Source: CALINF01 sp039990395
GTDB taxonomy: Bacteria > Pseudomonadota > Gammaproteobacteria > Pseudomonadales > Halieaceae
Assembly (NCBI GenBank): GCA_039990395.1
Contig: JBDXFZ010000074.1
Span: 1 to 64,000 of the forward strand
Direction: 5' to 3'
DNA length: 64,000 bases
Shown here: in pieces, positions 1 through 7,106 of the stretch
How the letters are laid out: every line of letters begins with the position of its first letter
Position numbering within the stretch: the stretch's first letter is position 1
Translations under genes and position numbers: made by a program
Notes under the pieces: model-generated
Told to the model about the DNA's origin: nothing
What the model saw: the letters and a program-made list of their open reading frames with translations, nothing else
Databases searched by the model: none

Positions 1-141
1 GAGATGGTAATGCCAGGTGACAACGTGCAGATGGTTGCGACGTTGATTGCACCGATTGCGATGGAAGAAGGCCTGCGTTTTGCGATCCGTGAGGGTGGCC
101 GTACTGTAGGTGCTGGCGTCGTCGCCAAGATCTTCGAGTAA
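1..141 (+). CDS. tuf: Elongation factor Tu, C-terminal end (partial)
   Basis: This is the last 46 codons of EF-Tu, cut by the window start. The visible tail includes MVMPGDNVQM and IREGGRTVGAGVVAKI, which are invariant domain III motifs of bacterial EF-Tu. The protein delivers aminoacyl-tRNA to the ribosome in the cytoplasm as a GTPase. The gene is followed at once by an intrinsic terminator, so it ends the str-type operon. The S10 operon begins about 5 kb downstream. Confidence 0.97.
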   Translation, partial: EMVMPGDNVQMVATLIAPIAMEEGLRFAIREGGRTVGAGVVAKIFE

Positions 142-164
142 TCTCTAGATTACAGTCGATCTAG

Positions 165-193
165 AAAGCCCGGCAGTTGCCGGGCTTTTTTTT
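165..193 (+). terminator. Rho-independent terminator after tuf
   Basis: A GC-rich inverted repeat (AAGCCCGGCA / TGCCGGGCTT, short loop) is followed by an uninterrupted run of eight T. It lies about 25 bases after the tuf stop and reads in the same direction. It cleanly separates tuf from the accessory genes that follow. Confidence 0.9.
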
Positions 194-225
194 GCCTGCT
201 CCCTTAATCCGTTCTGGATGGTGCG

Positions 226-624
226 CTAGTAACCTTCATTGGCGTCTGACACCTGCTCGTTCAGAGTGAGAAAATCCCAAAGGATACCGATGAGAAATAG
301 TCCGCCTGTGCAGAGGTAGAGGACCCCGGTAAAAATCTTTCCCATGTAGAAGCGGTGAATACCAAAAATGCCCAGAAAGGTCAGAAAAATCCAGGTCAGG
401 TCATAGTCAATGTCACCGGGCACATAGCGCCGTTCGGCTTCGCGCTGCATGGCGGGGATTAAAAACAGGTCGATAATCCAGCCAATAAAGAACAGGCCAA
501 GCGTGAAAAACCAGATAACGCCACTGACCTGCTTGCCGTAGTAGAACCGATGTGCGCCAATGAAGCCAAAGATCCACAGCAGATAGCCCATGAAAACCGA
601 GTGTGTGCTTTCGCCTCTAATCAT
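226..624 (-). CDS. Double TM2-domain membrane protein
   Basis: 132 residues that read as two tandem TM2 units. Unit one (about residues 12-50) has GFIGAHRFYYGK followed by two hydrophobic segments. Unit two (about 75-115) has GIFGIHRFYMGK with the same pattern. A charged linker (REAERRYVPGDIDYD) separates them. Four short membrane helices are predicted. The biochemical function of bacterial TM2 proteins is unknown. The gene is monocistronic and convergent to tuf. An alternative in-frame ATG lies 11 codons downstream (base 591), but GGGAG stands ahead of the longer start at 624. Confidence 0.75.
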   Translation of the reverse strand: MIRGESTHSVFMGYLLWIFGFIGAHRFYYGKQVSGVIWFFTLGLFFIGWIIDLFLIPAMQREAERRYVPGDIDYDLTWIFLTFLGIFGIHRFYMGKIFTGVLYLCTGGLFLIGILWDFLTLNEQVSDANEGY

Positions 625-703
625 TGCCTGTACTCCCGTGGATAGGTCTAGCTCAGTGTGTTAACTCGCGCTGCGCAGGTCAAGTTGCGTGCTGGTTACA
701 ACC

Positions 704-747
704 CTGACTCAGATCAAGGCGCGATGCTGAATCCTCTCTACTATACT
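704..747 (+). promoter_or_regulatory. Possible FNR/ANR-type class II promoter for ydcH-dksA-like pair
   Basis: CTGACTCAGATCAA at 704-717 matches the Crp/Fnr-family consensus TTGAT-N4-ATCAA at 8 of 10 fixed positions. A TATACT -10 hexamer sits at 742-747 with no good -35. If transcription starts near 752-754, the box is centred near -42, the usual class II activator position. The activator (FNR/ANR-like) is inferred; it is not encoded in the window. Confidence 0.35.
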
Positions 748-793
748 GACTCAAGAGCATTATTGTTTTTTTACCCATTAAGGAAAATTAAGT

Positions 794-1033
794 ATGTCTG
801 TAGAGCATCATGACCTGATCCACGAGTTCCCTGAGCTGAAAGACAAGATTCACGAGTTGAAAGTTTCAGATCACCACTTTCGCAAGCTATTTGACGCCTA
901 CCATGAGCTGACCAGAAGTATTGAGAACATGGAGAATGAGGTGACACCTGCCTCGACACGTACTGAGGAGGAAGCGAAGCTGCGGCGCGTGCACCTCAAG
1001 GATGAACTCTACCGCATACTGACCGCGGCATAA
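794..1033 (+). CDS. YdcH-family (DUF465) small protein
   Basis: 79 residues, strongly charged and predicted helical. The IHEFPELKDKIHELK opening and the HLKDELYRIL end are typical of the YdcH/DUF465 family of short coiled-coil proteins, whose function is not established. An AGGAAA Shine-Dalgarno stretch precedes the ATG. The gene is 14 bases upstream of a DksA-like gene, so the two probably form one transcript, possibly under the FNR-like promoter at 704-747. Confidence 0.8.
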   Translation: MSVEHHDLIHEFPELKDKIHELKVSDHHFRKLFDAYHELTRSIENMENEVTPASTRTEEEAKLRRVHLKDELYRILTAA

Positions 1034-1047
1034 CGGACGGATCTATC

Positions 1048-1362
1048 ATGGCCAATGAAGCGATAAAGCAACAGCTCGAAGAGCGAATGGTCCTGATGCG
1101 GGACAGGCTTGCCAGTATCAAAAAGGATGCCACTCAGGCGCATTCAGGTGATTCCGCTGAGCAGGCGCAGGAGCGTGAAAACGATGAGGTAGTGGATGCG
1201 ATTGGCAATGAAACCGCCCAATCCATCCGTGATATCGGTGCCGCTCTAGCCCGCTTGGAGGAGGGTACCTACGGTGATTGTGAAACCTGTGGTGGAAGTA
1301 TTGGGCAGGCGCGCCTGGAGGTGATGCCCGAGGCAACGCGCTGCGTAGCCTGCGCAGAGTAA
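1048..1362 (+). CDS. DksA/TraR-family C4 zinc-finger protein
   Basis: 104 residues. The N-terminal two thirds is helical and acidic, and the C-terminus carries a four-cysteine zinc finger (CETCGGSIGQARL...CVAC) diagnostic of DksA/TraR proteins. Family members bind the secondary channel of RNA polymerase, and some modulate rRNA or stress promoters. This one is shorter than DksA (about 150 residues), closer to the short YbiI/TraR-like members, so the target process cannot be stated. It is probably co-transcribed with the ydcH-like gene upstream and converges on the glycosyltransferase cassette. Confidence 0.85.
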   Translation: MANEAIKQQLEERMVLMRDRLASIKKDATQAHSGDSAEQAQERENDEVVDAIGNETAQSIRDIGAALARLEEGTYGDCETCGGSIGQARLEVMPEATRCVACAE

Positions 1363-1410
1363 GTTGTTGGCTTGGTTATGTAGTCTGGATCTAGCTAGCT
1401 AGCTAACTTA

Positions 1411-2922
1411 CTAGTCGGGGTCGTTAGAATCTGAATCTGGTTTGGTGCCAAAAATAGTGCCAGACTCTCCTCGCTGGCTTACCGGCAGCGCAGCTTCGTC
1501 CTCTAGATAGCTCAATGGTGGAAAGTATCCACGCCATGAAAAGCCGTTGAAATATACTAGTATGGCCTCGCCCTCCCGAACCTCGCTAAATAGCTGCTGA
1601 TAGCTGGCTTGCCAATCGGTGTTGGTTTGATTGCTTACTGGGTTGAACGTTGCCGGCAGACTTTTGGCTGTTCTATCAAGATAGAAATCGATTGTCTCAG
1701 GCGAATTTGAATAAATTTTTTGGGACTTGGTTCTCGCAAGTTTTGGCAGAATGTCTTGCCCCCGGAAATCTTTGGATAGATATCCTGAGCCTGTTTGCGA
1801 CAGCCCTGATGTGGTTGATAAAACCGATGCCGCGCCGAGCAATGACGTAATTAGCAGTAGGGCAAATGAAGCTAAGCCTAGTGAGTTGTGTAATTGTCGT
1901 GGCCGAAGTCTTATTGAATACGCAAATGCTGCGAGAATTAGTGGATAGATGGGCGCAAGTATTCTGTTGTCTATTGGAGTGTAGAAGTCGAAAAATGATA
2001 TAGAGAAAAAAAGAAAGATGATGTAGAAAATAGATATGAAAACAAACAGTCGAGTGGGGTTCCCCGCGACTTTCGAATTGTGGCTGATCATGGAATAGGC
2101 GATGGTTCCAAAGCCCAAAACAACAAAGGCAATAGAAGCTAGATTAGGCATAAATGGTGGACTGAGCCAGTTGTAGACAACCCTCAGAGTGTTCATCGCA
2201 CGTTCTGGCTCTATAAGATGTACAACTAGCGTTCTAGGAGCGCTGGCGCTATCGGCAAACAGTGACCTGGAGGCCAGATATATCGATAGCGGCAGCACAG
2301 CAATCAAGCCGAATATAAGGGTGTTTAGAATTCTCCGCCTGTAAGTTACGGGTCGACTAAGCATGAGAAGGCAAGTGGCGCCGATAAAGGCGAGTCCAGC
2401 GTATCGTGTCAGCAATGCCAGAGATATCGCTAGCGCAGACAATATGAGAAGGTGACTTTTCTGCGTTTTAAGCCAAGATTGCAAAAACAGTATGTGGAGC
2501 AGCGAGAAGGCAATGAAAGGGGACTCGCTCCATGCCATATAATGAAGTGAGAATATTCCTGGGGTCATGCAGAGAAGAAGCGCTGTGCCTAATGCCCAGA
2601 TATCGTTATGTCTAAAATTGTCAGATGCTAGGCAGTAAAAAAGCGTGATGTTAATTGCGAATAGAATGCAGTGAAGCGTTTTTACACCGAGTAAGAGATC
2701 TCCGAATGCCGCCCCTGATGACGCGATAAGTATTGGGTAGAGAGGCGGCCAGTGACTACTTACGGTCAATAGATCTTTAGGCGCAGCTAGGTCCCGTGCG
2801 ATCAACATGTAGCCAATCGAGTCTGGAGATGTTCCGCTCCCCCAGAAGCTTGCCAGCCAAACTAGGCTGGCTGACGTTAGCGCCAGTATCGAAATGGCTA
2901 GTGCGGAATATACCTTATTCAA
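1411..2922 (-). CDS. Polytopic GT-C-type glycosyltransferase (GtrC-like)
   Basis: 503 residues with roughly ten or more hydrophobic segments. Conserved-looking GT-C features are an early periplasmic loop with SPDSIGYMLIARDL (an acidic residue followed by Y, as in the PMT/ArnT class), WPPLYP, AWSESPF and LLTRYAG. Enzymes of this fold move sugars from polyprenyl-phosphate donors to acceptors on the outer face of the inner membrane. The start overlaps the end of the GtrA gene by 4 bases. The gene is AT-rich compared with its neighbours (only 15 G/C in bases 1981-2040), which suggests horizontal acquisition. The sugar and acceptor are unknown. Confidence 0.7.
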   Translation of the reverse strand: MNKVYSALAISILALTSASLVWLASFWGSGTSPDSIGYMLIARDLAAPKDLLTVSSHWPPLYPILIASSGAAFGDLLLGVKTLHCILFAINITLFYCLASDNFRHNDIWALGTALLLCMTPGIFSLHYMAWSESPFIAFSLLHILFLQSWLKTQKSHLLILSALAISLALLTRYAGLAFIGATCLLMLSRPVTYRRRILNTLIFGLIAVLPLSIYLASRSLFADSASAPRTLVVHLIEPERAMNTLRVVYNWLSPPFMPNLASIAFVVLGFGTIAYSMISHNSKVAGNPTRLFVFISIFYIIFLFFSISFFDFYTPIDNRILAPIYPLILAAFAYSIRLRPRQLHNSLGLASFALLLITSLLGAASVLSTTSGLSQTGSGYLSKDFRGQDILPKLARTKSQKIYSNSPETIDFYLDRTAKSLPATFNPVSNQTNTDWQASYQQLFSEVREGEAILVYFNGFSWRGYFPPLSYLEDEAALPVSQRGESGTIFGTKPDSDSNDPD

Positions 2923-3299
2923 TTTCTTTCAGGTGCGAACACGAAGTGCTTTCTAGAGAGATAGTTCCACATAAATACTATACCCATACTCAATATTTTG
3001 GCGGCTGGCAGGGCTATGTAGAGCGCCTCGACAGCGAGGTAGAGAGAACATTGGTTAACTAGCAGGCCCACGGCGCTAACGACGTAAACGGCGGCCAATT
3101 CTGCCCTCTTAGAGAACCTAATTCGGGACTCGAATACGTATTTGATACTCAACAGATAGTTCACAAAGGTGGCGGCAATAAAGCTGACCGCTGCCGCAGG
3201 CAGATACGCTATATTCAATGGATATACAAAGATAAAAAAAATCAGCAGATCGACGATCGCAGCAATTCCACCTACTATAAAGTATCGCGCTATTTGCAT
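2919..3299 (-). CDS. GtrA-family flippase-like membrane protein
   Basis: 126 residues with four predicted transmembrane segments and the family signatures RYFIVGGIAAIVDLLIF near the N-terminus, FVNYLLSIKYVF in the middle and WNYLSRKHFVF at the C-terminus. GtrA proteins are thought to flip polyprenyl-phosphate-linked sugars across the inner membrane. It lies between the GT2 gene (3 bases upstream) and the GT-C gene (4-base overlap), the arrangement expected of a gtr glycosylation module. Family confidence is high; the role is inferred from family and context. Confidence 0.85.
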   Translation of the reverse strand: MQIARYFIVGGIAAIVDLLIFFIFVYPLNIAYLPAAAVSFIAATFVNYLLSIKYVFESRIRFSKRAELAAVYVVSAVGLLVNQCSLYLAVEALYIALPAAKILSMGIVFMWNYLSRKHFVFAPERN

Positions 3300-3302
3300 G
3301 TG

Positions 3303-3989
3303 CTAGTCAGTAAGGTTGTATTTCAAAATACAGTATATTGCTCTTACTCCATCTTTCCAGCCGATCTTCTTGCCGTCTTCATAGGTGCGGCCATGGTAGG
3401 AGATGCCGAGCTCGTAAACGCGATAGCCGCTTTTTGCAACCTTGGCAGTTATCTCTGGTTCAAAACCAAACCTGTCTTCTTTAATAACCATTGACTGAAT
3501 TACCTCGCGCTTGAATACCTTATAGCACGTCTCCATATCTGTGAGGTTGAGGTTTGTAAGCATGTTTGAAAGTAGAGTGAGAAAACCATTTCCCACCCTG
3601 TGCCAGAAATATAGAACTCGATGCGGCGCAGCGCCGATAAATCTTGAGCCATACACAACGTCGGCTTGACCTTTGACAATTGGCTCGATCAGCATCGGAT
3701 ACTGATTCGGGTCATATTCCAGGTCTGCGTCTTGAATAATCACGATGTCGCGTGTGGCGGCGGCGATTCCTGATCTGAGTGCTGCTCCTTTGCCTCGGTT
3801 AACGGGGTGTTTCAGTAGCTTCTGGTAGAGGTGGCAGAGATCTCCTTCCAAGTACTCTGTCGAACCATCCGTGGAAGCATCGTCGACTACTATAACCTCC
3901 TTGCCTTCAACAGGTGATGCGTCCACTGCTTCTAGAAGCGCCTTGATAGTGTTTCGCTCGTTGTAGCACGGTATTATTATACTGAGCAT
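3303..3989 (-). CDS. Family 2 glycosyltransferase (GtrB / DPM1-like)
   Basis: 228 residues with a GT-A fold. Visible motifs are IIIPCYNE at the N-terminus, VVDDASTDGS near residue 40, VIIQDADLEYDP (the metal-binding DxD region) near 90 and VYGSRF near 115. These match polyprenyl-phosphate hexosyltransferases of the DPM1/GtrB type, which make the lipid-linked sugar donor on the cytoplasmic face. It lacks the two C-terminal membrane helices of phage GtrB and so resembles the soluble DPM1 form. It is first in the three-gene cassette. Confidence 0.85.
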   Translation of the reverse strand: MLSIIIPCYNERNTIKALLEAVDASPVEGKEVIVVDDASTDGSTEYLEGDLCHLYQKLLKHPVNRGKGAALRSGIAAATRDIVIIQDADLEYDPNQYPMLIEPIVKGQADVVYGSRFIGAAPHRVLYFWHRVGNGFLTLLSNMLTNLNLTDMETCYKVFKREVIQSMVIKEDRFGFEPEITAKVAKSGYRVYELGISYHGRTYEDGKKIGWKDGVRAIYCILKYNLTD

Positions 3990-5000
3990 TTTCTGGTTTT
4001 CCTGAAAATAGATCGCAGTGTTAAACGTAGCCCAAATTGATTTAGGTATGGTCAGTTTGTCCGCATAAGAGCAGGATATATTCCCTATTAAGGTGAAGCT
4101 TCTTTCGGTTTTTCTGCTCGAGTGCGATTGATAATACTGCCATTTGATTGGACTGGGAGTCCAGCTAAAAAGTTGGCATGGTGCATACCGCGATGCCTAG
4201 GCCCGACGGTGAAGTCAGCTGGACTTGCAGAATAATCCGCGCAGCAACTCTGTCTGCAAAAAACAAAATGCCGCGTCTGCGCAATGCTGGAGTGAGTGGT
4301 ATTCGCTGCCAATTGACTAGTGGCTTGCCGAAGTGATTCCAGGGGTCTGTTGCTTTGCTTCTACCAGTGAATCGTTGGGGTGCGATTCTATCCAGACAGG
4401 AACATTGCCAATAGTCTAGAAAATTTCGCTTCACTCATCTTCTGGATCTGTGCATAGGCAAAGCCTATCGTCATAGCAGCGAGGATTTTCATTAGGCTCA
4501 GTGAGGCTAAATCAGTCATGAAAACATCTGGTCGATTTTTGAGGGTACCGAAGCTCAGAAGCTAGCAGCTCACGACGAGAAATCAGAGCACGGGTATGAG
4601 CTTTGTGACAGACGCAGCAAAATGTGCCCCGAGGACGGCCATCTATCTATGTGTTGGTCAGCCGTACCATATCTTTATTGCGGTGTGCTTCTGCAGTCGA
4701 ATCAAGATAATTCGATATTCAGCAAGCCTGTTCAATGCTCACGATGTACAGGGTTGTTCTGCTTCAAGTTGTAATCTCGATAGCTTTGACGAAGCCCGCC
4801 CTCGGCGTGACCAAGGAGACAAGTACGAAGTCATTAGTGGGTTTATCCGATGGAATGGTGTTAAGCTCCCGCGCCTCTTCTGGTTAACCCCTAATCGAGC
4901 CTGAAGCCTGCCTTGTACCGCACTGTTTGTGGCCACAGGCGCTGCTATTTATTGGCAGCGAATATCGGCGGCTTCTCCTCAAATATAATGGAATATCAGG
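3990..5000. other. Gene-poor, probably degenerate spacer upstream of the S10 operon
   Basis: About 1 kb without a convincing intact gene. Several frames of 65-100 codons are open on both strands, but none has a recognisable family motif, and the longest ones overlap each other. A short minus-strand frame (4388-4561) vaguely resembles the C-terminus of an IS4-type transposase and is listed separately. The spacer may be a decayed insertion that arrived with the AT-rich gtr cassette next to it. Confidence 0.5.
4388..4561 (-). pseudogene. Possible remnant of an IS4-type transposase C-terminus
   Basis: A 57-codon open frame between two stops. It reads FGTLKNRPDVF, then DLASLSLMKILAAMTIGFAYAQ. This pattern resembles the end of IS4-family transposases, where an FGxLKxRGF motif is followed by a helix of the type DxxRLxKLxALLAIAFCWA. 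No DDE residues, inverted repeats or target duplication were found, and the upstream sequence in all frames does not continue the match. The resemblance is by eye only. Confidence 0.22.
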
Positions 5001-5029
5001 TTGACAGCGTGAGGCGAGATCACTAGAAT
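5001..5029 (+). promoter_or_regulatory. Sigma70-type promoter of the S10 operon
   Basis: TTGACA (5001-5006), a 17-base spacer and TAGAAT (5024-5029) form a near-consensus promoter. Transcription would start around 5035, leaving a short leader of about 60 bases before rpsJ. The same TAGAAT -10 occurs in the promoter of the rpsM operon. Confidence 0.8.
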
Positions 5030-5045
5030 TCGCGTTCCTTTTTCG

Positions 5046-5075
5046 GGGGGTCCCTTTGCGGGCCTCTGGTTTTTT
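5046..5075 (+). promoter_or_regulatory. Terminator-like hairpin in the rpsJ leader (possible attenuator)
   Basis: Bases 5046-5053 can pair with 5060-5067 (8 pairs including G-U, loop CTTTGC). Two G then precede six T at 5070-5075. This looks like an intrinsic terminator placed between the promoter and the rpsJ Shine-Dalgarno. In E. coli the S10 leader ends in a comparable U-tract hairpin at which L4 causes attenuation. The analogy is inference, because this leader is much shorter. Confidence 0.45.
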
Positions 5076-5095
5076 ATTGATTGGAGTTAGGTCAG

Positions 5096-5407
5096 GTGCA
5101 GAATCAACGTATTCGTATTCGCCTAAAGGCGTTCGACCATCGACTGATAGATACGTCTACTCAGGAGATTGTTGAAACAGCGCGCCGCACCGGTGCGCAA
5201 GTAAAGGGTCCTATCCCTCTTCCTACTAGGAAGGAAAAGTTTACCGTGTTGGTTTCACCGCACGTAAATAAGGATGCACGTGACCAGTACGAGATTCGTA
5301 CTCACAAGCGTCTGTTAGACATCGTGGAGCCTACAGAAAAAACTGTAGACGCCCTGATGAAATTGGACCTGGCAGCAGGTGTGGAAGTACAGATTAGTCT
5401 TGGTTAA
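5096..5407 (+). CDS. rpsJ: 30S ribosomal protein S10
   Basis: 103 residues, the same length as E. coli S10, beginning QNQRIRIRLKAFDHRLID and containing THKRLLDIVEPT. It is a 30S head protein and, as NusE, also a transcription antitermination factor. GTG at 5096 is chosen as start because it gives the family length and has GGAG at 5083-5086. A TTG at 5081 in the same frame would overlap that site. It is the first gene of the S10 operon. Confidence 0.97.
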   Translation: MQNQRIRIRLKAFDHRLIDTSTQEIVETARRTGAQVKGPIPLPTRKEKFTVLVSPHVNKDARDQYEIRTHKRLLDIVEPTEKTVDALMKLDLAAGVEVQISLG

Positions 5408-5527
5408 CTACAAATTGTAGCAAGACCTGCTTGGGGCAGGAGTCCCAGGCGTGTAACGCCCGACTTTATTTGTAATAAGTGGGGCGGCCATAGAGGGTTC
5501 AGCCCCGTACACTGAGAGGTTAGCAAA
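5408..5527 (+). promoter_or_regulatory. Structured 120-base spacer between rpsJ and rplC
   Basis: Four local inverted repeats follow one another: CTACAA/TTGTAG (5408-5420), CCTGC/GCAGG (5426-5440), GGCGT/ACGCC (5448-5460) and GGGGC/GCCCC (5481-5506). Neighbouring spacers in the operon are 10-40 bases. The length and dense pairing suggest an RNA control element or processing site, but no known motif was recognised. The AGAGG site for rplC follows the last hairpin. Confidence 0.45.
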
Positions 5528-6163
5528 ATGACTATTGGTTTAGTCGGCCGTAAGTCCGGTATGACACGTGTGTTTACCGAAGACGGCGAATCAATCCCAG
5601 TAACCGTAGTGGAGGTTTCTCCAAACCGCGTTACTCAAATCAAAGAGCTTGATAGCGATGGTTATCGAGCGATTCAGGTCACAGCGGGTACCCGCAGGGC
5701 CGCATCAGTGAGTAAATCTGAAGCCGGACAGTTCGCTAAGGCGGGTGTCGAAGCGGGCAGCGGGTTATGGGAATTCCGTCTTGAGGACGCCGATGAGGCA
5801 CCTGAAGTTGGCGCGAACCTGACAGTTGAGCGTTTTGAGGTCGGTCAGAAAGTCGACGTAGCGGGCAAATCCAAAGGCAAGGGGTTCCAAGGTGCTGTGA
5901 AGCGCTGGAACTTCAGCATGCAGGACGCTACTCACGGTAACTCTCTGTCTCACCGTGCTCCGGGTTCTATTGGCCAGTGCCAAACACCGGGTCGGGTATT
6001 CAAAGGTAAGAAGATGGCAGGTCACATGGGAGCGGCTAACGTCACTACCCAGGGCCTGGAAATTGTCCGTGTTGATGCTGAGCGCAATTTGCTGCTCATC
6101 AAGGGCGCCGTCCCCGGCGCACCTGGTGGAGACGTTATCGTACGTCCCACCGTCAAGGCTTAA
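5528..6163 (+). CDS. rplC: 50S ribosomal protein L3
   Basis: 211 residues (E. coli 209). It opens TIGLVGRKSGMTRVFTEDG and has the extended loop SKGKGFQGAVKRWNF and PGSIGQCQTPGRVFKG, which reaches towards the peptidyl transferase centre and includes the glutamine that PrmB methylates in relatives. It binds 23S rRNA early in 50S assembly. Confidence 0.97.
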   Translation: MTIGLVGRKSGMTRVFTEDGESIPVTVVEVSPNRVTQIKELDSDGYRAIQVTAGTRRAASVSKSEAGQFAKAGVEAGSGLWEFRLEDADEAPEVGANLTVERFEVGQKVDVAGKSKGKGFQGAVKRWNFSMQDATHGNSLSHRAPGSIGQCQTPGRVFKGKKMAGHMGAANVTTQGLEIVRVDAERNLLLIKGAVPGAPGGDVIVRPTVKA

Positions 6164-6181
6164 GGTTAGGGGGTCTCTAAC

Positions 6182-6799
6182 GTGGAATTGAGTGTAGTAA
6201 AGCCGGGTAGTTCGGAAGCAGGCACAGTGTCTGTTTCTGATGTTGCCTTCGCTCGTGAGTACAACGAAGATCTGGTTCACCAGGTAGTTACCGCCTTTCT
6301 CGCCGGCGCCCGACAGGGTACCCGAGCGCAGAAAACCCGCTCTGATGTGCGTGGCGGTGGTAAGAAGCCTTGGCGTCAGAAAGGAACAGGCCGCGCTCGT
6401 GCCGGTACTATCCGTTCGCCAATCTGGCGCAGTGGTGGTGTGACTTTCGCAGCACGCCCGCAGGATCATTCGCAAAAAGTGAACCGCAAGATGTATCGCG
6501 CAGGACTGTGCACCATCATGTCTGAGCTCGCGCGGTCCGATAGGTTGGTAGTTGTCGAGAGTCTCGACCTCGAGCAGCCCAAGACCAAGTTGCTTGTTCA
6601 GCAATTGGGTGAGTACGGCGTTGATAATGCGTTGATTGTGTCCGATGAAGTGGCGGAGAACTTGTATCTGGCCTCTCGCAACCTGCACAAGGTTGATGTT
6701 CGCGACGTAGATGCAATCGATCCGGTCAGCCTGATCGCTTACGACAAAGTCATTGTTACTGTCGCCGCGGTCAAGAAAATTGAGGAGATGCTGGGATGA
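6182..6799 (+). CDS. rplD: 50S ribosomal protein L4
   Basis: 205 residues from a GTG start preceded by a TAGGGGG stretch. The long loop GGGKKPWRQKGTGRARAGT lines the peptide exit tunnel. In E. coli L4 represses its own operon by acting on the S10 leader. Here the leader is short, so that control may differ. The stop codon overlaps the rplW start by 4 bases. Confidence 0.97.
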   Translation: MELSVVKPGSSEAGTVSVSDVAFAREYNEDLVHQVVTAFLAGARQGTRAQKTRSDVRGGGKKPWRQKGTGRARAGTIRSPIWRSGGVTFAARPQDHSQKVNRKMYRAGLCTIMSELARSDRLVVVESLDLEQPKTKLLVQQLGEYGVDNALIVSDEVAENLYLASRNLHKVDVRDVDAIDPVSLIAYDKVIVTVAAVKKIEEMLG

Positions 6800-7092
6800 A
6801 CCAGGAACGTTTATTTCAAGTGCTTCAAGGGCCGCATGTTTCTGAGAAAGCTGCAATAGCAGCCGACGATAGCAACCAGTACGTGTTCAAGGTTGCCGTA
6901 GATGCGACCAAGGCAGAGATCAAGAAGTCTGTCGAGCAGCTGTTCAAGGTTAAGGTCGACAATGTGCGCACCCTGAAAGTGAAGGGCAAGGTAAAGCGTA
7001 ATCGTTATGGCTTTAGTACCAAGCCGACCTGGAAAAAGGCATACGTTCGACTGGAGCAGGGTCAAGACATCGACTTTGCCACGGCTGAGTAA
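6796..7092 (+). CDS. rplW: 50S ribosomal protein L23
   Basis: 98 residues (E. coli 100) with GPHVSEKA near the N-terminus and VKRNRYGFSTKPTWKKAYV towards the end. L23 sits at the polypeptide exit and docks trigger factor and SRP. It overlaps rplD by 4 bases (ATGA), which indicates translational coupling. Confidence 0.96.
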   Translation: MNQERLFQVLQGPHVSEKAAIAADDSNQYVFKVAVDATKAEIKKSVEQLFKVKVDNVRTLKVKGKVKRNRYGFSTKPTWKKAYVRLEQGQDIDFATAE

Positions 7093-7106
7093 GGAGTAGG
7101 TTTCAA

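Noticed and set aside
1391..1405. CTAGCTAGCTAGCTA tetranucleotide run between the dksA-like gene and the gtr cassette
   Set aside because: It is a short simple repeat with no sign of an attachment site or a partner copy at the other end of the cassette.
4088..4434. Two overlapping minus-strand frames of 74 and 89 codons
   Set aside because: Their composition is atypical, they overlap each other in different frames, and no domain is visible. They are treated as part of the degenerate spacer.
4984..4989. A perfect TATAAT upstream of the S10 promoter
   Set aside because: No -35 hexamer lies at 16-18 bases; the nearest TTGGCA is 26 bases away. The TTGACA/TAGAAT pair at 5001-5029 is far better.
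5765..6856. A 363-codon open frame on the minus strand opposite rplC and rplD
   Set aside because: It lies wholly opposite highly conserved ribosomal genes, has no family motif, and is explained by their codon bias. The same holds for the other long antisense frames across 5-19 kb.
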